A stretch of 64,000 nucleotides of DNA from positions 1 to 64,000 of the forward strand of contig JBJMHZ010000009.1 of assembly GCA_045807125.1 (NCBI GenBank), given 5' to 3'. The DNA is from JBJMHZ01 sp045807125 (lineage in GTDB: Bacteria; Actinomycetota; Actinomycetes; JAWWOL01). The notes beneath the pieces were generated by a model that worked only from the letters and a program-made list of their open reading frames with translations, made no database searches and was not told where the DNA came from. The translations under genes and the position numbers were made by a program. Shown in pieces: positions 43,480 through 51,776 of the stretch (positions are counted from its first letter, which is position 1; the number at the start of each line of letters is the position of its first letter).

Positions 43480-44351
43480 GGCGCCCTCCTGACGGTGACG
43501 TAGCGGGGCCGGCCGGCGAGGTCGGCGTGGTCGCGGACGGCTTCCCAGCCGCCGGAGCCGGCGAGCAGTGCCGGCACCGCCTCGCCGTGCCGGTCGGAGT
43601 GCTCGACGACGAGCGCGCCGCCGGGACGGAGCAGCCGGGCCGCCGCCGCGACGACGGCCCGGACGGTGGCCAGCCCGTCCGGGCCGCCCCACAGCGCCGC
43701 GTCGGGGTCGTGGCGCACCTCGGGCTCGACGGTCCCGCGCTCGTCGTCCGGGACGTACGGCGGGTTGCTCACCACCACGTCGACGCGCCCGGCGAGCCCG
43801 GCGAGCGCCGACTCGGCCGGCTCGTGGTGCAGCTCGACCGGGAGCCGGGTGGCGGCGACATTGCGCGTGGCCCAGCGCAGCGCGTCGGCCTCGCGCTCGA
43901 CGCCGTGCACGCGCGCGCCGGGCACCTCCATCGCGACGGCGAGAGCGATGACCCCGCTGCCGGTGCAGAGGTCGACGACGAGCGGATGGGGTCCGGCGGC
44001 CCGGGCGGCATCGATGGCGGCCTGCGCGACCAGCTCGGTCTCGGGCCGCGGGACGAAGACGCCCGGCCCGACGGCGAGGTCGAGGTAGCGGAACGGCGCG
44101 CTGCCGGTGATGTGCTGGAGCGGCTCGCGCGCGCGGCGTCGCTCGACGAGCGCCTCGTACGCGGCCAGCTCCGCGCCGCCGAGCTCGCCGATCGCGGCGA
44201 GGCCGCCCGCGGGGACGCCCAGCGCGTGCGCGGCGAGCGCCTGCGCGTCGTGCCCCGGCGACGGGACCCCGGCGCCGGCGAGGCGCGTGGCCGCGGCCCG
44301 GATGGCGGCCGGCAGCGCGACCCCGGCGGCCCGGCCGGTCACCGGCGTCAC
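43476..44351 (-). CDS. prmC: Peptide chain release factor N(5)-glutamine methyltransferase
   Basis: Methylates the Gln of the GGQ motif in release factors. 291 residues from a GTG at 44351 that overlaps the prfA stop (GTGA). N-terminal helical domain, AdoMet-binding VVDLCTGSGVIALAVA and the methyl-acceptor NPPYVPDDE motif. Coupled to prfA, its substrate. Confidence 0.95.
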   Translation of the reverse strand: MTPVTGRAAGVALPAAIRAAATRLAGAGVPSPGHDAQALAAHALGVPAGGLAAIGELGGAELAAYEALVERRRAREPLQHITGSAPFRYLDLAVGPGVFVPRPETELVAQAAIDAARAAGPHPLVVDLCTGSGVIALAVAMEVPGARVHGVEREADALRWATRNVAATRLPVELHHEPAESALAGLAGRVDVVVSNPPYVPDDERGTVEPEVRHDPDAALWGGPDGLATVRAVVAAAARLLRPGGALVVEHSDRHGEAVPALLAGSGGWEAVRDHADLAGRPRYVTVRRAP

Positions 44352-45409
44352 GACGCCGACCGCAGCGCCGCCGCGGCGTCGGCGTCGGCGCACGCCTGGA
44401 TGACCGGGTCCAGGTCGCCGTCGAGCACCTGGTCGAGGTTGTAGGCCTTGTAGCCGACCCGGTGGTCGCTGATCCGGTTCTCCGGGAAGTTGTAGGTGCG
44501 GATGCGCTCCGAGCGGTCGACCGTGCGCACCTGCGACAGCCGCGCCGCGCTCGCCTCCGCCGCCTGGGCCTCCTGCGCGGCCACCAGCAGCCGGGCCCGG
44601 AGGATGCGCAGCGCCTGCTCCTTGTTCTGCAGCTGGCTCTTCTCGTTCTGGCAGCTCACCACGATGCCGGTGGGCAGGTGGGTGATGCGCACCGCGGAGT
44701 CGGTGGTGTTGACGCTCTGCCCGCCGGGGCCGCTGCTGCGGTAGACGTCGATGCGAAGGTCGGCCGGGTCGACCTCGACCTCGACCTCCTCGGCCTCCGG
44801 CATCACGAGCACGCCGGCCGCGCTGGTGTGGATGCGGCCCTGCGACTCGGTGACCGGCACCCGCTGCACCCGGTGCACGCCGCCCTCGTACTTCAGGCGG
44901 CTGTACGGCGCGGGGCGTCCCGGCCGGCCCTTGATGGCGAGGCTGACGTCCTTGTAGCCGCCGAGGTCGGACTCGGTCGCGTCGATGACCTCGATGCGCC
45001 AGCCGACCCGCTCGGCGTAGCGCTGGTACATCCGCAGCAGGTCGCCGGCGAACAGCGCCGACTCCTCGCCGCCCTCGCCAGCCTTCACCTCGACGATGAC
45101 GTCCTTGTCGTCGTTGGGGTCCTTGGGCAGCAGCGCCTGGCGCAGCTGCTCGCCCAGCTCGTCGACCCTGGCCTGGAGCTGCTCCACCTCCGCGCGGAAC
45201 GACTCGTCCTCGCTGGCCAGCTCGCGGGCCGTCTCCAGGTCGCCGGCGGCGGCCGTCAGCGCCTTGTGCACCTCGACGAGCGGGCTCAGCTCGGCGTAGC
45301 GCTTGCCGAGCGCCCTCGCCCTGGCCTGGTCGCCGTGCACGGCTGGGTCGGCGAGCGCGTGCTCGAGCTCGCCGTGCTCGGCGAGCAGGTCATCGAGTGC
45401 CTCTGGCAC
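44348..45409 (-). CDS. prfA: Peptide chain release factor 1
   Basis: Terminates translation at UAA and UAG. 353 residues from a GTG at 45409. The stop-codon reader RVPVTESQG (PVT tripeptide) identifies RF1 rather than RF2, and the GPGGQSVNT motif holds the peptidyl-hydrolysing GGQ. It has a terminator hairpin upstream, separating it from rpmE. Operon with prmC and sua5. Confidence 0.97.
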   Translation of the reverse strand: MPEALDDLLAEHGELEHALADPAVHGDQARARALGKRYAELSPLVEVHKALTAAAGDLETARELASEDESFRAEVEQLQARVDELGEQLRQALLPKDPNDDKDVIVEVKAGEGGEESALFAGDLLRMYQRYAERVGWRIEVIDATESDLGGYKDVSLAIKGRPGRPAPYSRLKYEGGVHRVQRVPVTESQGRIHTSAAGVLVMPEAEEVEVEVDPADLRIDVYRSSGPGGQSVNTTDSAVRITHLPTGIVVSCQNEKSQLQNKEQALRILRARLLVAAQEAQAAEASAARLSQVRTVDRSERIRTYNFPENRISDHRVGYKAYNLDQVLDGDLDPVIQACADADAAAALRSAS

Positions 45410-45468
45410 CGCTGGCTCTTCCTCGTGGGTGACGGGAGCGGATCGGACGGGTGGGCGGGAACGACGAA

Positions 45469-45512
45469 CGGCGCCGGTCCCCGCCCTCGCGGGCGTGCTG
45501 GGACCGGCGCCG
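45469..45512 (-). terminator. Long hairpin between rpmE and prfA
   Basis: Outer 13-bp perfect arms (45469-45481 with 45500-45512, CGGCGCCGGTCCC and its complement) enclosing an inner CGCCC-TCGC-GGGCG stem (45482-45495). It begins 8 bp past the rpmE stop on the minus strand. Confidence 0.75.
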
Positions 45513-45520
45513 GTAGGTCG

Positions 45521-45745
45521 CTAGCGCTTGGTGGTGCCTGCGGTCTTGCCGTACCGCTTCTCGAACTTGTCGACGCGGCCGCCGACGTCGAGGATCTTCT
45601 GCTTGCCCGTGTAGAACGGGTGGCACTGCGAGCAGACCTCGGCGTGGATCTCGCCGGCCGAGGAGGTGCTGCGCGTGGTGAAGGCGTTGCCGCAGGTGCA
45701 GTGCACCGTGGTCACCTTGTAGTCGGGGTGGATGTCGGGCTTCAC
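45521..45745 (-). CDS. rpmE: 50S ribosomal protein L31, zinc form
   Basis: 74 residues from a GTG at 45745 behind AGGAG. The zinc site is HCTCGNAF and CSQCHPFYTG, so this is the C+ type rather than the zinc-independent paralogue. The basic C-terminus (YGKTAGTTKR) is standard. It follows rho by 140 bp and ends in a strong hairpin. Confidence 0.96.
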   Translation of the reverse strand: MKPDIHPDYKVTTVHCTCGNAFTTRSTSSAGEIHAEVCSQCHPFYTGKQKILDVGGRVDKFEKRYGKTAGTTKR

Positions 45746-45884
45746 GACGTCTCCTACAGGTAGGTCGCCGGGTCGCTCGGCGCGGCTGCGCCGGCGTGAA
45801 CCGGTACCGGGGTCGAACCCAAGTGTGCCAGAGATGACCTGGCGTCGTCCCAACGGCTCCGCGCCGCCTCGCATTCCCCTTCGG

Positions 45885-48083
45885 TCACTCGGAGGGACCG
45901 AGCGTCGTCTTCTGCACCTGCATGAGGAACTCGACGTTGCTGCGGGTCTGCTTCATCTTGTCGAGCAGCAGCTCGAGCGCCTGCTGGGTCTCGAGCGCGT
46001 GCAGGACCCGCCGCAGCTTCCAGACGATGGCGAGCTCCTCCGGCGCCATCAGGATCTCCTCCTTGCGGGTGCCGGAGGCGTCGACGTCGACGGCCGGGAA
46101 GACGCGCTTGTCGGCGAGCTTGCGGTCGAGCTTCAGCTCCATGTTGCCGGTGCCCTTGAACTCCTCGAAGATCACCTCGTCCATCCGGGAGCCGGTCTCG
46201 ACGAGCGCGGTCGCGAGGATGGTGAGCGACCCGCCGTTCTCGATGTTGCGGGCGGCGCCGAAGAACCGCTTGGGCGGGTAGAGCGCGGTCGAGTCGACGC
46301 CGCCGGACAGGATGCGACCGCTCGCCGGTGCGGCGAGGTTGTACGCACGACCCAGCCGGGTGATCGAGTCGAGCAGCACGACGACGTCGTGGCCGAGCTC
46401 GACCAGGCGCTTCGCCCGCTCGATGGCGAGCTCGGCGACGGTGGTGTGGTCCTCGGCCGGCCGGTCGAAGGTCGAGGCGATGACCTCGCCCTTCACCGAC
46501 CGCTGCATGTCGGTGACCTCCTCCGGCCGCTCGTCGACGAGGACGACCATGAGGTGGCACTCCGGGTTGTTGCGGGTGATCGCGTTGGCGATCGCCTGAA
46601 GCACCATCGTCTTGCCGGCCTTCGGTGGCGAGACGATGAGCCCGCGCTGGCCCTTGCCGATCGGCGCGACCAGGTCGATCAGCCTCGTGGTGAGGACGTT
46701 GGCGTCGGTCTCGAGGCGCAGCCGGTCCTGCGGGTAGAGCGGCGTCATCTTGGTGAACTCGACCCGGGCGCGGGCGGTCTCCGGCTCGGTGCCGTTGATC
46801 GTGTCGAGCCGGACGAGCGCGTTGAACTTCTCCCGCCGCTCGCCCTCGCGCAGCTGCCGGACGGCGCCGGTCACGGCGTCGCCCTTGCGCATCCCGTAGC
46901 GGCGCACCTGCGACAGCGAGACGTAGACGTCGTTGGGGCCTGGCAGGTAGCCGCTGGTCCGCACGAACGCGTAGTTGTCCATGATGTCCACGATGCCCGC
47001 GATGTCGACGAGGACGTCGTCCTCGCTGATCTGCGGCTCGGCCTCGCCGCCGAAGCGCTCGCGGCCGCTGCGGTTGCGATTGCGCTCGCGGAACCGGCCG
47101 CGGCGGCCACGCCGGCCACTGCCGTCGAAGTCGTCGTCGCGCGGACCCGCACCGCCGCGGTCGCTCTGCTGGCTCTGCTGGTTTCCCTGGCCGCCCTGCT
47201 GGCTCTGCTGGTTGCCCTGCTGGCTCTGCTGGTTGCCCTGCTGGCTCTGCTGGTTGCCCTGGCCGCCCTGCTGGCTCTGCTGGCCGCTGCCGCCGTCGGG
47301 CCGCTCACCGCGCTCGCGCTGCCGATCGCCGCGCTGCTGGCGCTCGCCACGGTCGCCGCGGTCAGCGCGGTCGCGCTGGCGGTCCGGCCGCTCGCGGACC
47401 GCGCCGTCCTGGCGCTGGCCCTCGCCCTGGCCGGCCTGCTCGGCGGGCGCCTGGCGCTCGGCGCGCACGGCGCCGTTGGAGGCGGTGGAGGTCGTGGAGG
47501 AGGCCGGGGCCGCCGCCTGGTCCATGCGGACCGGGGCGGCGCTCGCCGCGGCGGCGGCGGCGGTCTCGGTGACGACGGCGGTCTCGGTGGTCGCGGTGGC
47601 CGCGCCGTTGCCGGTCTCGGCGGAGCGGCGCGGGCGCTCGCGCCGCTGGCCGCGCTGGCTGCCCTGACTGGCCTGACCGCCCTGAGCGCTCTCGGCGCTC
47701 GCCGGCGGGGCGCCGACACCTGGCAGGGTCGGCGCGCTGGTGGCCGGGCTGGCAGTACCGGCCGTGCTGGCCGTGCTGGCCGTACCGGCCGGGCTGGCGG
47801 TACCGGCCGCCGCGCCGTTGCCGGCCGGCGAGCCCTGGCGCTCCTGGATCGCGGCGATCAGCTCGCCCTTGCGCATCCGGCCGGTGCCGTTGATGCCGAG
47901 TTGGACGGCGAGCGCCTGCAGCTCGGGCAGCACCATGGCCGTGAGTCCTGCCCCGGTGCGCCGCCGGGACTTCGCGGCCGGAGCCGCGGCACCGCCCGCC
48001 GCGCCGCCCGGCGCGGTCGAGGCACCTGACGACTCCGCCGTGGACGAGGTGGCGTCGGTCAGGAGATCGGTGGTGTCGCTCAC
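45885..48083 (-). CDS. rho: Transcription termination factor Rho with Gln/Asn-rich insertion
   Basis: RNA-dependent ATPase that ends transcription. GTG start at 48083; 732 residues, against 420 in E. coli. Order: Rho N-terminal helix bundle (about 47-83), a long low-complexity insertion (about 85-345) with Ala/Thr/Ser, then Arg-rich (208-262), then Gln/Asn repeats (268-307, units of GNQQSQQ) and a second Arg/Asp segment (313-343), the primary RNA-binding domain (about 350-430) and the ATPase domain with PKAGKT (Lys491) and VVVLLDS. Insertions with Arg-rich and low-complexity sequence are known in actinobacterial Rho; this one adds a regular Gln/Asn array. A separate promoter and about 290-nt leader precede the gene. 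Confidence 0.96.
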   Translation of the reverse strand: MSDTTDLLTDATSSTAESSGASTAPGGAAGGAAAPAAKSRRRTGAGLTAMVLPELQALAVQLGINGTGRMRKGELIAAIQERQGSPAGNGAAAGTASPAGTASTASTAGTASPATSAPTLPGVGAPPASAESAQGGQASQGSQRGQRRERPRRSAETGNGAATATTETAVVTETAAAAAASAAPVRMDQAAAPASSTTSTASNGAVRAERQAPAEQAGQGEGQRQDGAVRERPDRQRDRADRGDRGERQQRGDRQRERGERPDGGSGQQSQQGGQGNQQSQQGNQQSQQGNQQSQQGGQGNQQSQQSDRGGAGPRDDDFDGSGRRGRRGRFRERNRNRSGRERFGGEAEPQISEDDVLVDIAGIVDIMDNYAFVRTSGYLPGPNDVYVSLSQVRRYGMRKGDAVTGAVRQLREGERREKFNALVRLDTINGTEPETARARVEFTKMTPLYPQDRLRLETDANVLTTRLIDLVAPIGKGQRGLIVSPPKAGKTMVLQAIANAITRNNPECHLMVVLVDERPEEVTDMQRSVKGEVIASTFDRPAEDHTTVAELAIERAKRLVELGHDVVVLLDSITRLGRAYNLAAPASGRILSGGVDSTALYPPKRFFGAARNIENGGSLTILATALVETGSRMDEVIFEEFKGTGNMELKLDRKLADKRVFPAVDVDASGTRKEEILMAPEELAIVWKLRRVLHALETQQALELLLDKMKQTRSNVEFLMQVQKTTLGPSE
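47161..47289 (-). repeat. Tandem repeats encoding the Gln/Asn-rich Rho tract
   Basis: A 21-bp unit coding for GNQQSQQ is repeated imperfectly four to five times, with Gly-Gly-Gln spacers. Codons for Gln and Asn are nearly identical between units, so the array may expand or contract by slippage. Confidence 0.8.
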
Positions 48084-48377
48084 ATGGGGTCCTTCCCTGC
48101 GACGGCCCGCCCGCAAGGCGGTGCGGTGCCGGTTGAAGAGCGACCGGCGAGTGCCTCGCCGGGGATGCCCGCCGCCGTACGGCGGGACGCTCGTGGCGGT
48201 CGAGCGCGGGAACGCTCGACCCGTGGTCGCCGGGGCAGCAGATCAGGGCTCTCGACCTCTGACACCGCACTGCTCACGACCGTCGCTGTTGACGGGCACG
48301 ACTGGCGATGGAGATCGACGAAGAGCTGCGCCGGAGAACCGGTAGGGAGATTCGCGGCGCCTCGTGGGGCGCTCGCA
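48084..48377 (-). promoter_or_regulatory. Structured leader of rho
   Basis: About 294 nt between the predicted start site and the GTG. It holds two adjacent hairpins: CCCGCCG-CCGTA-CGGCGGG (48168-48186) and GTCGAGCG-CGGGAA-CGCTCGAC (48199-48220). A short GTG frame of about 18 codons lies further upstream (VNSDGREQCGVRG region). Autoregulation by Rho or a translation-coupled attenuator is possible. Confidence 0.55.
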
Positions 48378-48383
48378 AGGCCA

Positions 48384-48412
48384 AGATTACCGGGGCCGCC
48401 GCTTACCGGCAA
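48384..48412 (-). promoter_or_regulatory. Sigma-70-type promoter of rho
   Basis: On the minus strand: -35 TTGCCG (48412-48407), 17-bp spacer, -10 TAATCT (48389-48384). Both hexamers and the spacing are close to the housekeeping consensus. This implies a start near 48377. Confidence 0.65.
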
Positions 48413-48481
48413 CTGAACCGCCCAACCGGCGGGTCGCGCTCGGTATTCCCCGGTCCGGCCCCGGGCCGATCCCCCGGCGGA
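48413..48481. other. Short gap between thrB stop and rho promoter
   Basis: No gene. Together with the rho leader this is the 398-bp stretch between thrB and rho. It contains a weak 5-bp hairpin CGGCC-CCG-GGCCG (48456-48468) that could end the thr operon. Confidence 0.35.
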
Positions 48482-49405
48482 TCACGGAGCCGGGGCGGCG
48501 ACCAGCGGCAGCACCGCTGCGCCGGCGCGCTCGACCGGCAACGGCCTGGCCCACCACCGCTTCGGCGCCGCCGCCACGACATGCTCGGCCGTCGCGGCCG
48601 AGGCGAGGGCGAGCACCGACGGCCCGGCGCCGGAGACGACCGCCGGCACGCCGTCGGCCCGCAGCCGGGCGACGAGCGCGGCGCTCGCCGCCATGGCAGG
48701 GGCGCGGTAGGGCTGGTGCAGCGCGTCCTCCGTGGCATCGAGCAGCAGGTCGGGGCGACGGGTGATCGCCTCGACGAGCAGCGCGGCACGGCCGGCGGTG
48801 CGCGCGGCATCGGCATGCGGGACGGTCGCCGGCAGCATGGCCCTCGCGCGGCTGGTGGAGACGGCGCGCTCGGGCACGAGGACGACCGGCACCACGCCGG
48901 CGGCCGGCTCCAGGCGCACGCACCGCGGCCCGTCCGCAGTGGTCCACGTGATCGTGAGCCCGCCGTGCAGGCAGGCGGCGACGTTGTCGGGATGGCCCTC
49001 GATCTCTGCGGCCAGCGCCAGCGTCGCGGCCGGGCCGAGCACGTGTTCGCCGCCGAGGGTGAGCGCCCTGGCCGCGACGATCCCGGCGCAGATGGCGCCG
49101 GCCGACGAGCCGAGGCCGCGCCCCTGCGGGATCCGGTTGGCGCACACCACCTGGAGCCCGCGGGGCTGGCCGCCCAGCCGCTTGAACGCGGCGCGCGCCG
49201 CCTTGACCACGAGGTGCCGCGCGGTCCGCGGCAGGGTCTCGGCCCCCTCGCCGGCAACGTCGACGTCGAGGCCCTCGTCGGTCACCCGCACCACCACGTC
49301 GTCGTAGAGCCCGAGCGCCAGCCCGAGGGCGTCGAACCCGGGGCCGAGGTTGGCGCTCGTGGCCGGCACCCGTACGCGGACCGGCGCGGCGCGGAAGGAC
49401 GGCAT
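48482..49405 (-). CDS. thrB: Homoserine kinase
   Basis: GHMP-family kinase, phosphorylates L-homoserine. 307 residues from the ATG at 49405. Motifs: PATSANLGPGFDALGLAL and PQGRGLGSSAGAICAG (ATP-binding loop), VVSGAGPSVLALA at the C-terminus. It follows thrC by 5 bp. Last gene of the hom-thrC-thrB operon. Confidence 0.96.
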   Translation of the reverse strand: MPSFRAAPVRVRVPATSANLGPGFDALGLALGLYDDVVVRVTDEGLDVDVAGEGAETLPRTARHLVVKAARAAFKRLGGQPRGLQVVCANRIPQGRGLGSSAGAICAGIVAARALTLGGEHVLGPAATLALAAEIEGHPDNVAACLHGGLTITWTTADGPRCVRLEPAAGVVPVVLVPERAVSTSRARAMLPATVPHADAARTAGRAALLVEAITRRPDLLLDATEDALHQPYRAPAMAASAALVARLRADGVPAVVSGAGPSVLALASAATAEHVVAAAPKRWWARPLPVERAGAAVLPLVAAPAP

Positions 49406-49410
49406 GGCGG

Positions 49411-50463
49411 CTACTCCAGACCCAGGGCGGCGGCGGCCGCCGCCGCGTCGGCGGGGATCGTGCGCGGGCGGGGCGCACCGGCGATCGCCCAGTCGGGGTC
49501 CTTCAGCCCGTGGCCGGTCACCGTGCAGACGACCCGCAGCCCGCGCCCGAGCGTGCCCTCCGCGCTCGCCTGCAGCAGGCCGGCGACGCTCGCCGCGCTG
49601 GACGGCTCGACGAACGCGCCCTCGGTCCTGGCCAGCAACCGGTAGGCGTCGAGGATGCGCTTGTCGGTGACCGCCTCGATGGCACCGCCCGACGCGTCGC
49701 GCACGTCGAGCGCCTTGGTCCACGACGCCGGGTTGCCGATCCTGATCGCGGTCGCGATCGTGCGCGGCTCGCGGACGACCTCCCCGCGCACGATCGGCGC
49801 GGACCCGGCCGCCTGGAAGCCGCGCATCACCGGGCGCCTTGCCGCGAGGCCGTCCTCGGCGTACTCGCAGTAGCCGGCCCAGTAGGCGGTGATGTTGCCG
49901 GCGTTGCCCACCGGCAGGCAGTGCACGTCCGGCGCGTCGCCGAGGGCGTCGACGACCTCGTACGCCGCCGAGCGCTGGCCGGCGATGCGGTACGGGTTGA
50001 CGTGGTTGACCAGCGTGACCGGGTGGTCGAGCGCCAGCTTGCTCGCGATGGCCAGGCAGTCGTCGAAGGTGCCGTCGACCTGGAGCAGCCGTGCGCCGTG
50101 CACGAGCGCCTGCGCCAGCTTGCCGAGGGCGATCTTGCCGGCCGGCACGAGCACGGCGCAGGTGATCCCGGCGCGGGCGGCGTACGCGGCCGCGCTCGCG
50201 CTCGTGTTGCCGGTGGACGCGCAGATCACCGCCCGCGAGCCCTCCTCGACGGCCTTCGAGAGCGCGAGGGTCATCCCGCGATCCTTGAACGACCCGGTGG
50301 GGTTGGCGCCCTCCACCTTCAGCCACACCTCGCAGCCGGTGCGGCGCGACAGCTCGGCGGCCGGCACGAGCGGCGTGCCGCCCTCCAGCAGCGTCACGAC
50401 CGGCGTCGCCGCCGTCACGGGCATCCGCGAGCGGTACTCCTCGATCACGCCGCGCCAGCTCAC
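49411..50463 (-). CDS. thrC: Threonine synthase
   Basis: PLP enzyme converting O-phosphohomoserine to threonine. 350 residues from a GTG at 50463 that overlaps the hom stop (GTGA). PLP lysine is Lys60 in NPTGSFKDRGM. SAAVAPAYAARAG-like ligand loop and PVGNAGN phosphate-binding motif. The compact length (no N-terminal domain) is typical for actinobacteria. Confidence 0.96.
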   Translation of the reverse strand: MSWRGVIEEYRSRMPVTAATPVVTLLEGGTPLVPAAELSRRTGCEVWLKVEGANPTGSFKDRGMTLALSKAVEEGSRAVICASTGNTSASAAAYAARAGITCAVLVPAGKIALGKLAQALVHGARLLQVDGTFDDCLAIASKLALDHPVTLVNHVNPYRIAGQRSAAYEVVDALGDAPDVHCLPVGNAGNITAYWAGYCEYAEDGLAARRPVMRGFQAAGSAPIVRGEVVREPRTIATAIRIGNPASWTKALDVRDASGGAIEAVTDKRILDAYRLLARTEGAFVEPSSAASVAGLLQASAEGTLGRGLRVVCTVTGHGLKDPDWAIAGAPRPRTIPADAAAAAAALGLE

Positions 50464-51776
50464 CGATCCTCACCGGTCCCCTCGACCCTCATGACGCTGC
50501 TGACGGCGCGGACGGCCGCCAGGCCGCGCAGATCGGCGACGGTGGCCGAGAGCGCGGCGTCGCGCGCCGCGTGGGTGACGAGCACGAGGGACGCGTCGCC
50601 GTCGCGCACCTCCTGGCGGACGGTGCCGATCGAGACGCCGCGCCGGGCGAAGGCGGTGGCCACCTCCGCGAGGACGCCGGGACGATCGGCCACGTCGAGC
50701 TCGACGTGGTAGCGGGTCACGGTCTCGCCGATGGGGCGCATCCGCAGGTCCGCGTACGCCGACTCGCCGACGCCCGACTGGCCGGCGACCCGGTTGCGGG
50801 CCACCGCGACGAGGTCGCCGAGGATCGCGCTGGCGGTCGGAGCGCCACCGGCTCCCCTGCCGTACAGCATGAGCTCGCCGGCCGCGTCGGCCTCGACGAA
50901 GACCGCGTTGTAGGCGTCGCCGACGGCCGCGAGCGGATGCGTGGCCGGGATCATCGCCGGGTGCACGCGGACGCCGACGGACTCGCCGCCGCCGTCGCTG
51001 CCCCGCTCGGCGATCGCGAGCAGCTTGACGACGTAGCCGAGCGCGCGGGCGCTCTCGACGTCGGCGGCGGTCACGGCGCCGATGCCCTCGCGATGGACGT
51101 CGGCGGCGGTCACCCTGGTGTGGAAGGCGATGCCGGCGAGGATAGCCGCCTTGGCCGCCGAGTCGTGGCCGTCGACGTCGGCGGAGGGGTCGGCCTCAGC
51201 GAAGCCGAGCGCCTGCGCGCGCGCCAGCGCGTCGGCGAGGCCGGCACCGGTGTCGTGCATCTGGGAGAGCACGTAGTTGGTCGTGCCGTTGACGATGCCG
51301 AGCACGCGGCGGATGCGGTCGCCAGCGAGCGACTCGCGCAGCGGCCGCAGCAGCGGGATGGCGCCGGCGACCGACGCCTCGAAATAGAGGTCGGCACCGC
51401 TCGACCGCGCGGCCTCGTGCAGCGTCGCGCTGTCCTGCGCCAGCAGCGCCTTGTTGGCGGTGACGACGCTCACGCCACGGCGCAGCGCTGACAGCAGCAG
51501 GTCCCGCACCGGCTCGATGCCGCCGATCACCTCCACGACGATGTCGAGGTCGGCGCGCGCCATGAGCGCGGCAGCGTCGCCCGTCACCAGCGCCTGGTCG
51601 ACCGGCAGGTCGCGCGGGCGGCCGGGGTCGCGGACCGCGATGCCGACGAGCTCGAGCGGCGTCCCGATGCGGCTGGTCAGGTCGTCCCGGTGCTCGTCCA
51701 GCAGCCGGGCGACCTCGCTGCCCACCACGCCGCAGCCGAGCAGGGCGACCTTCAGCGGGCAGCGGGGCTCACGCAT
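50460..51776 (-). CDS. hom: Homoserine dehydrogenase with ACT domain
   Basis: NAD(P)-dependent reduction of aspartate semialdehyde to homoserine. 438 residues: nucleotide-binding GCGVVGSEVARLL, catalytic domain NGTTNYVLSQM and FAEADPSADVDGHDSAAK, and a C-terminal ACT domain from about residue 360 (VADRPGVLAEVATAFARRG) for threonine feedback. Overlaps the lysA stop by 8 bp and thrC by 4 bp. Confidence 0.96.
   Translation of the reverse strand: MREPRCPLKVALLGCGVVGSEVARLLDEHRDDLTSRIGTPLELVGIAVRDPGRPRDLPVDQALVTGDAAALMARADLDIVVEVIGGIEPVRDLLLSALRRGVSVVTANKALLAQDSATLHEAARSSGADLYFEASVAGAIPLLRPLRESLAGDRIRRVLGIVNGTTNYVLSQMHDTGAGLADALARAQALGFAEADPSADVDGHDSAAKAAILAGIAFHTRVTAADVHREGIGAVTAADVESARALGYVVKLLAIAERGSDGGGESVGVRVHPAMIPATHPLAAVGDAYNAVFVEADAAGELMLYGRGAGGAPTASAILGDLVAVARNRVAGQSGVGESAYADLRMRPIGETVTRYHVELDVADRPGVLAEVATAFARRGVSIGTVRQEVRDGDASLVLVTHAARDAALSATVADLRGLAAVRAVSSVMRVEGTGEDR

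Noticed and set aside
47161..47289. Possible CRISPR-like repeat array
   Set aside because: The repeat is contiguous, 21 bp, in frame within rho and codes for GNQQSQQ units; there are no spacers.
46900..48029. Plus-strand hydrophobic Leu/Ala/Val-rich frame that looks like a membrane protein
   Set aside because: It is the exact antisense of the Rho Gln-rich tract (CAG read as CTG), not a gene.
48080..48412. 110-codon minus-strand frame spanning the rho leader
   Set aside because: It starts on a TTG inside the predicted rho -35 element and has no ribosome site or recognisable sequence.
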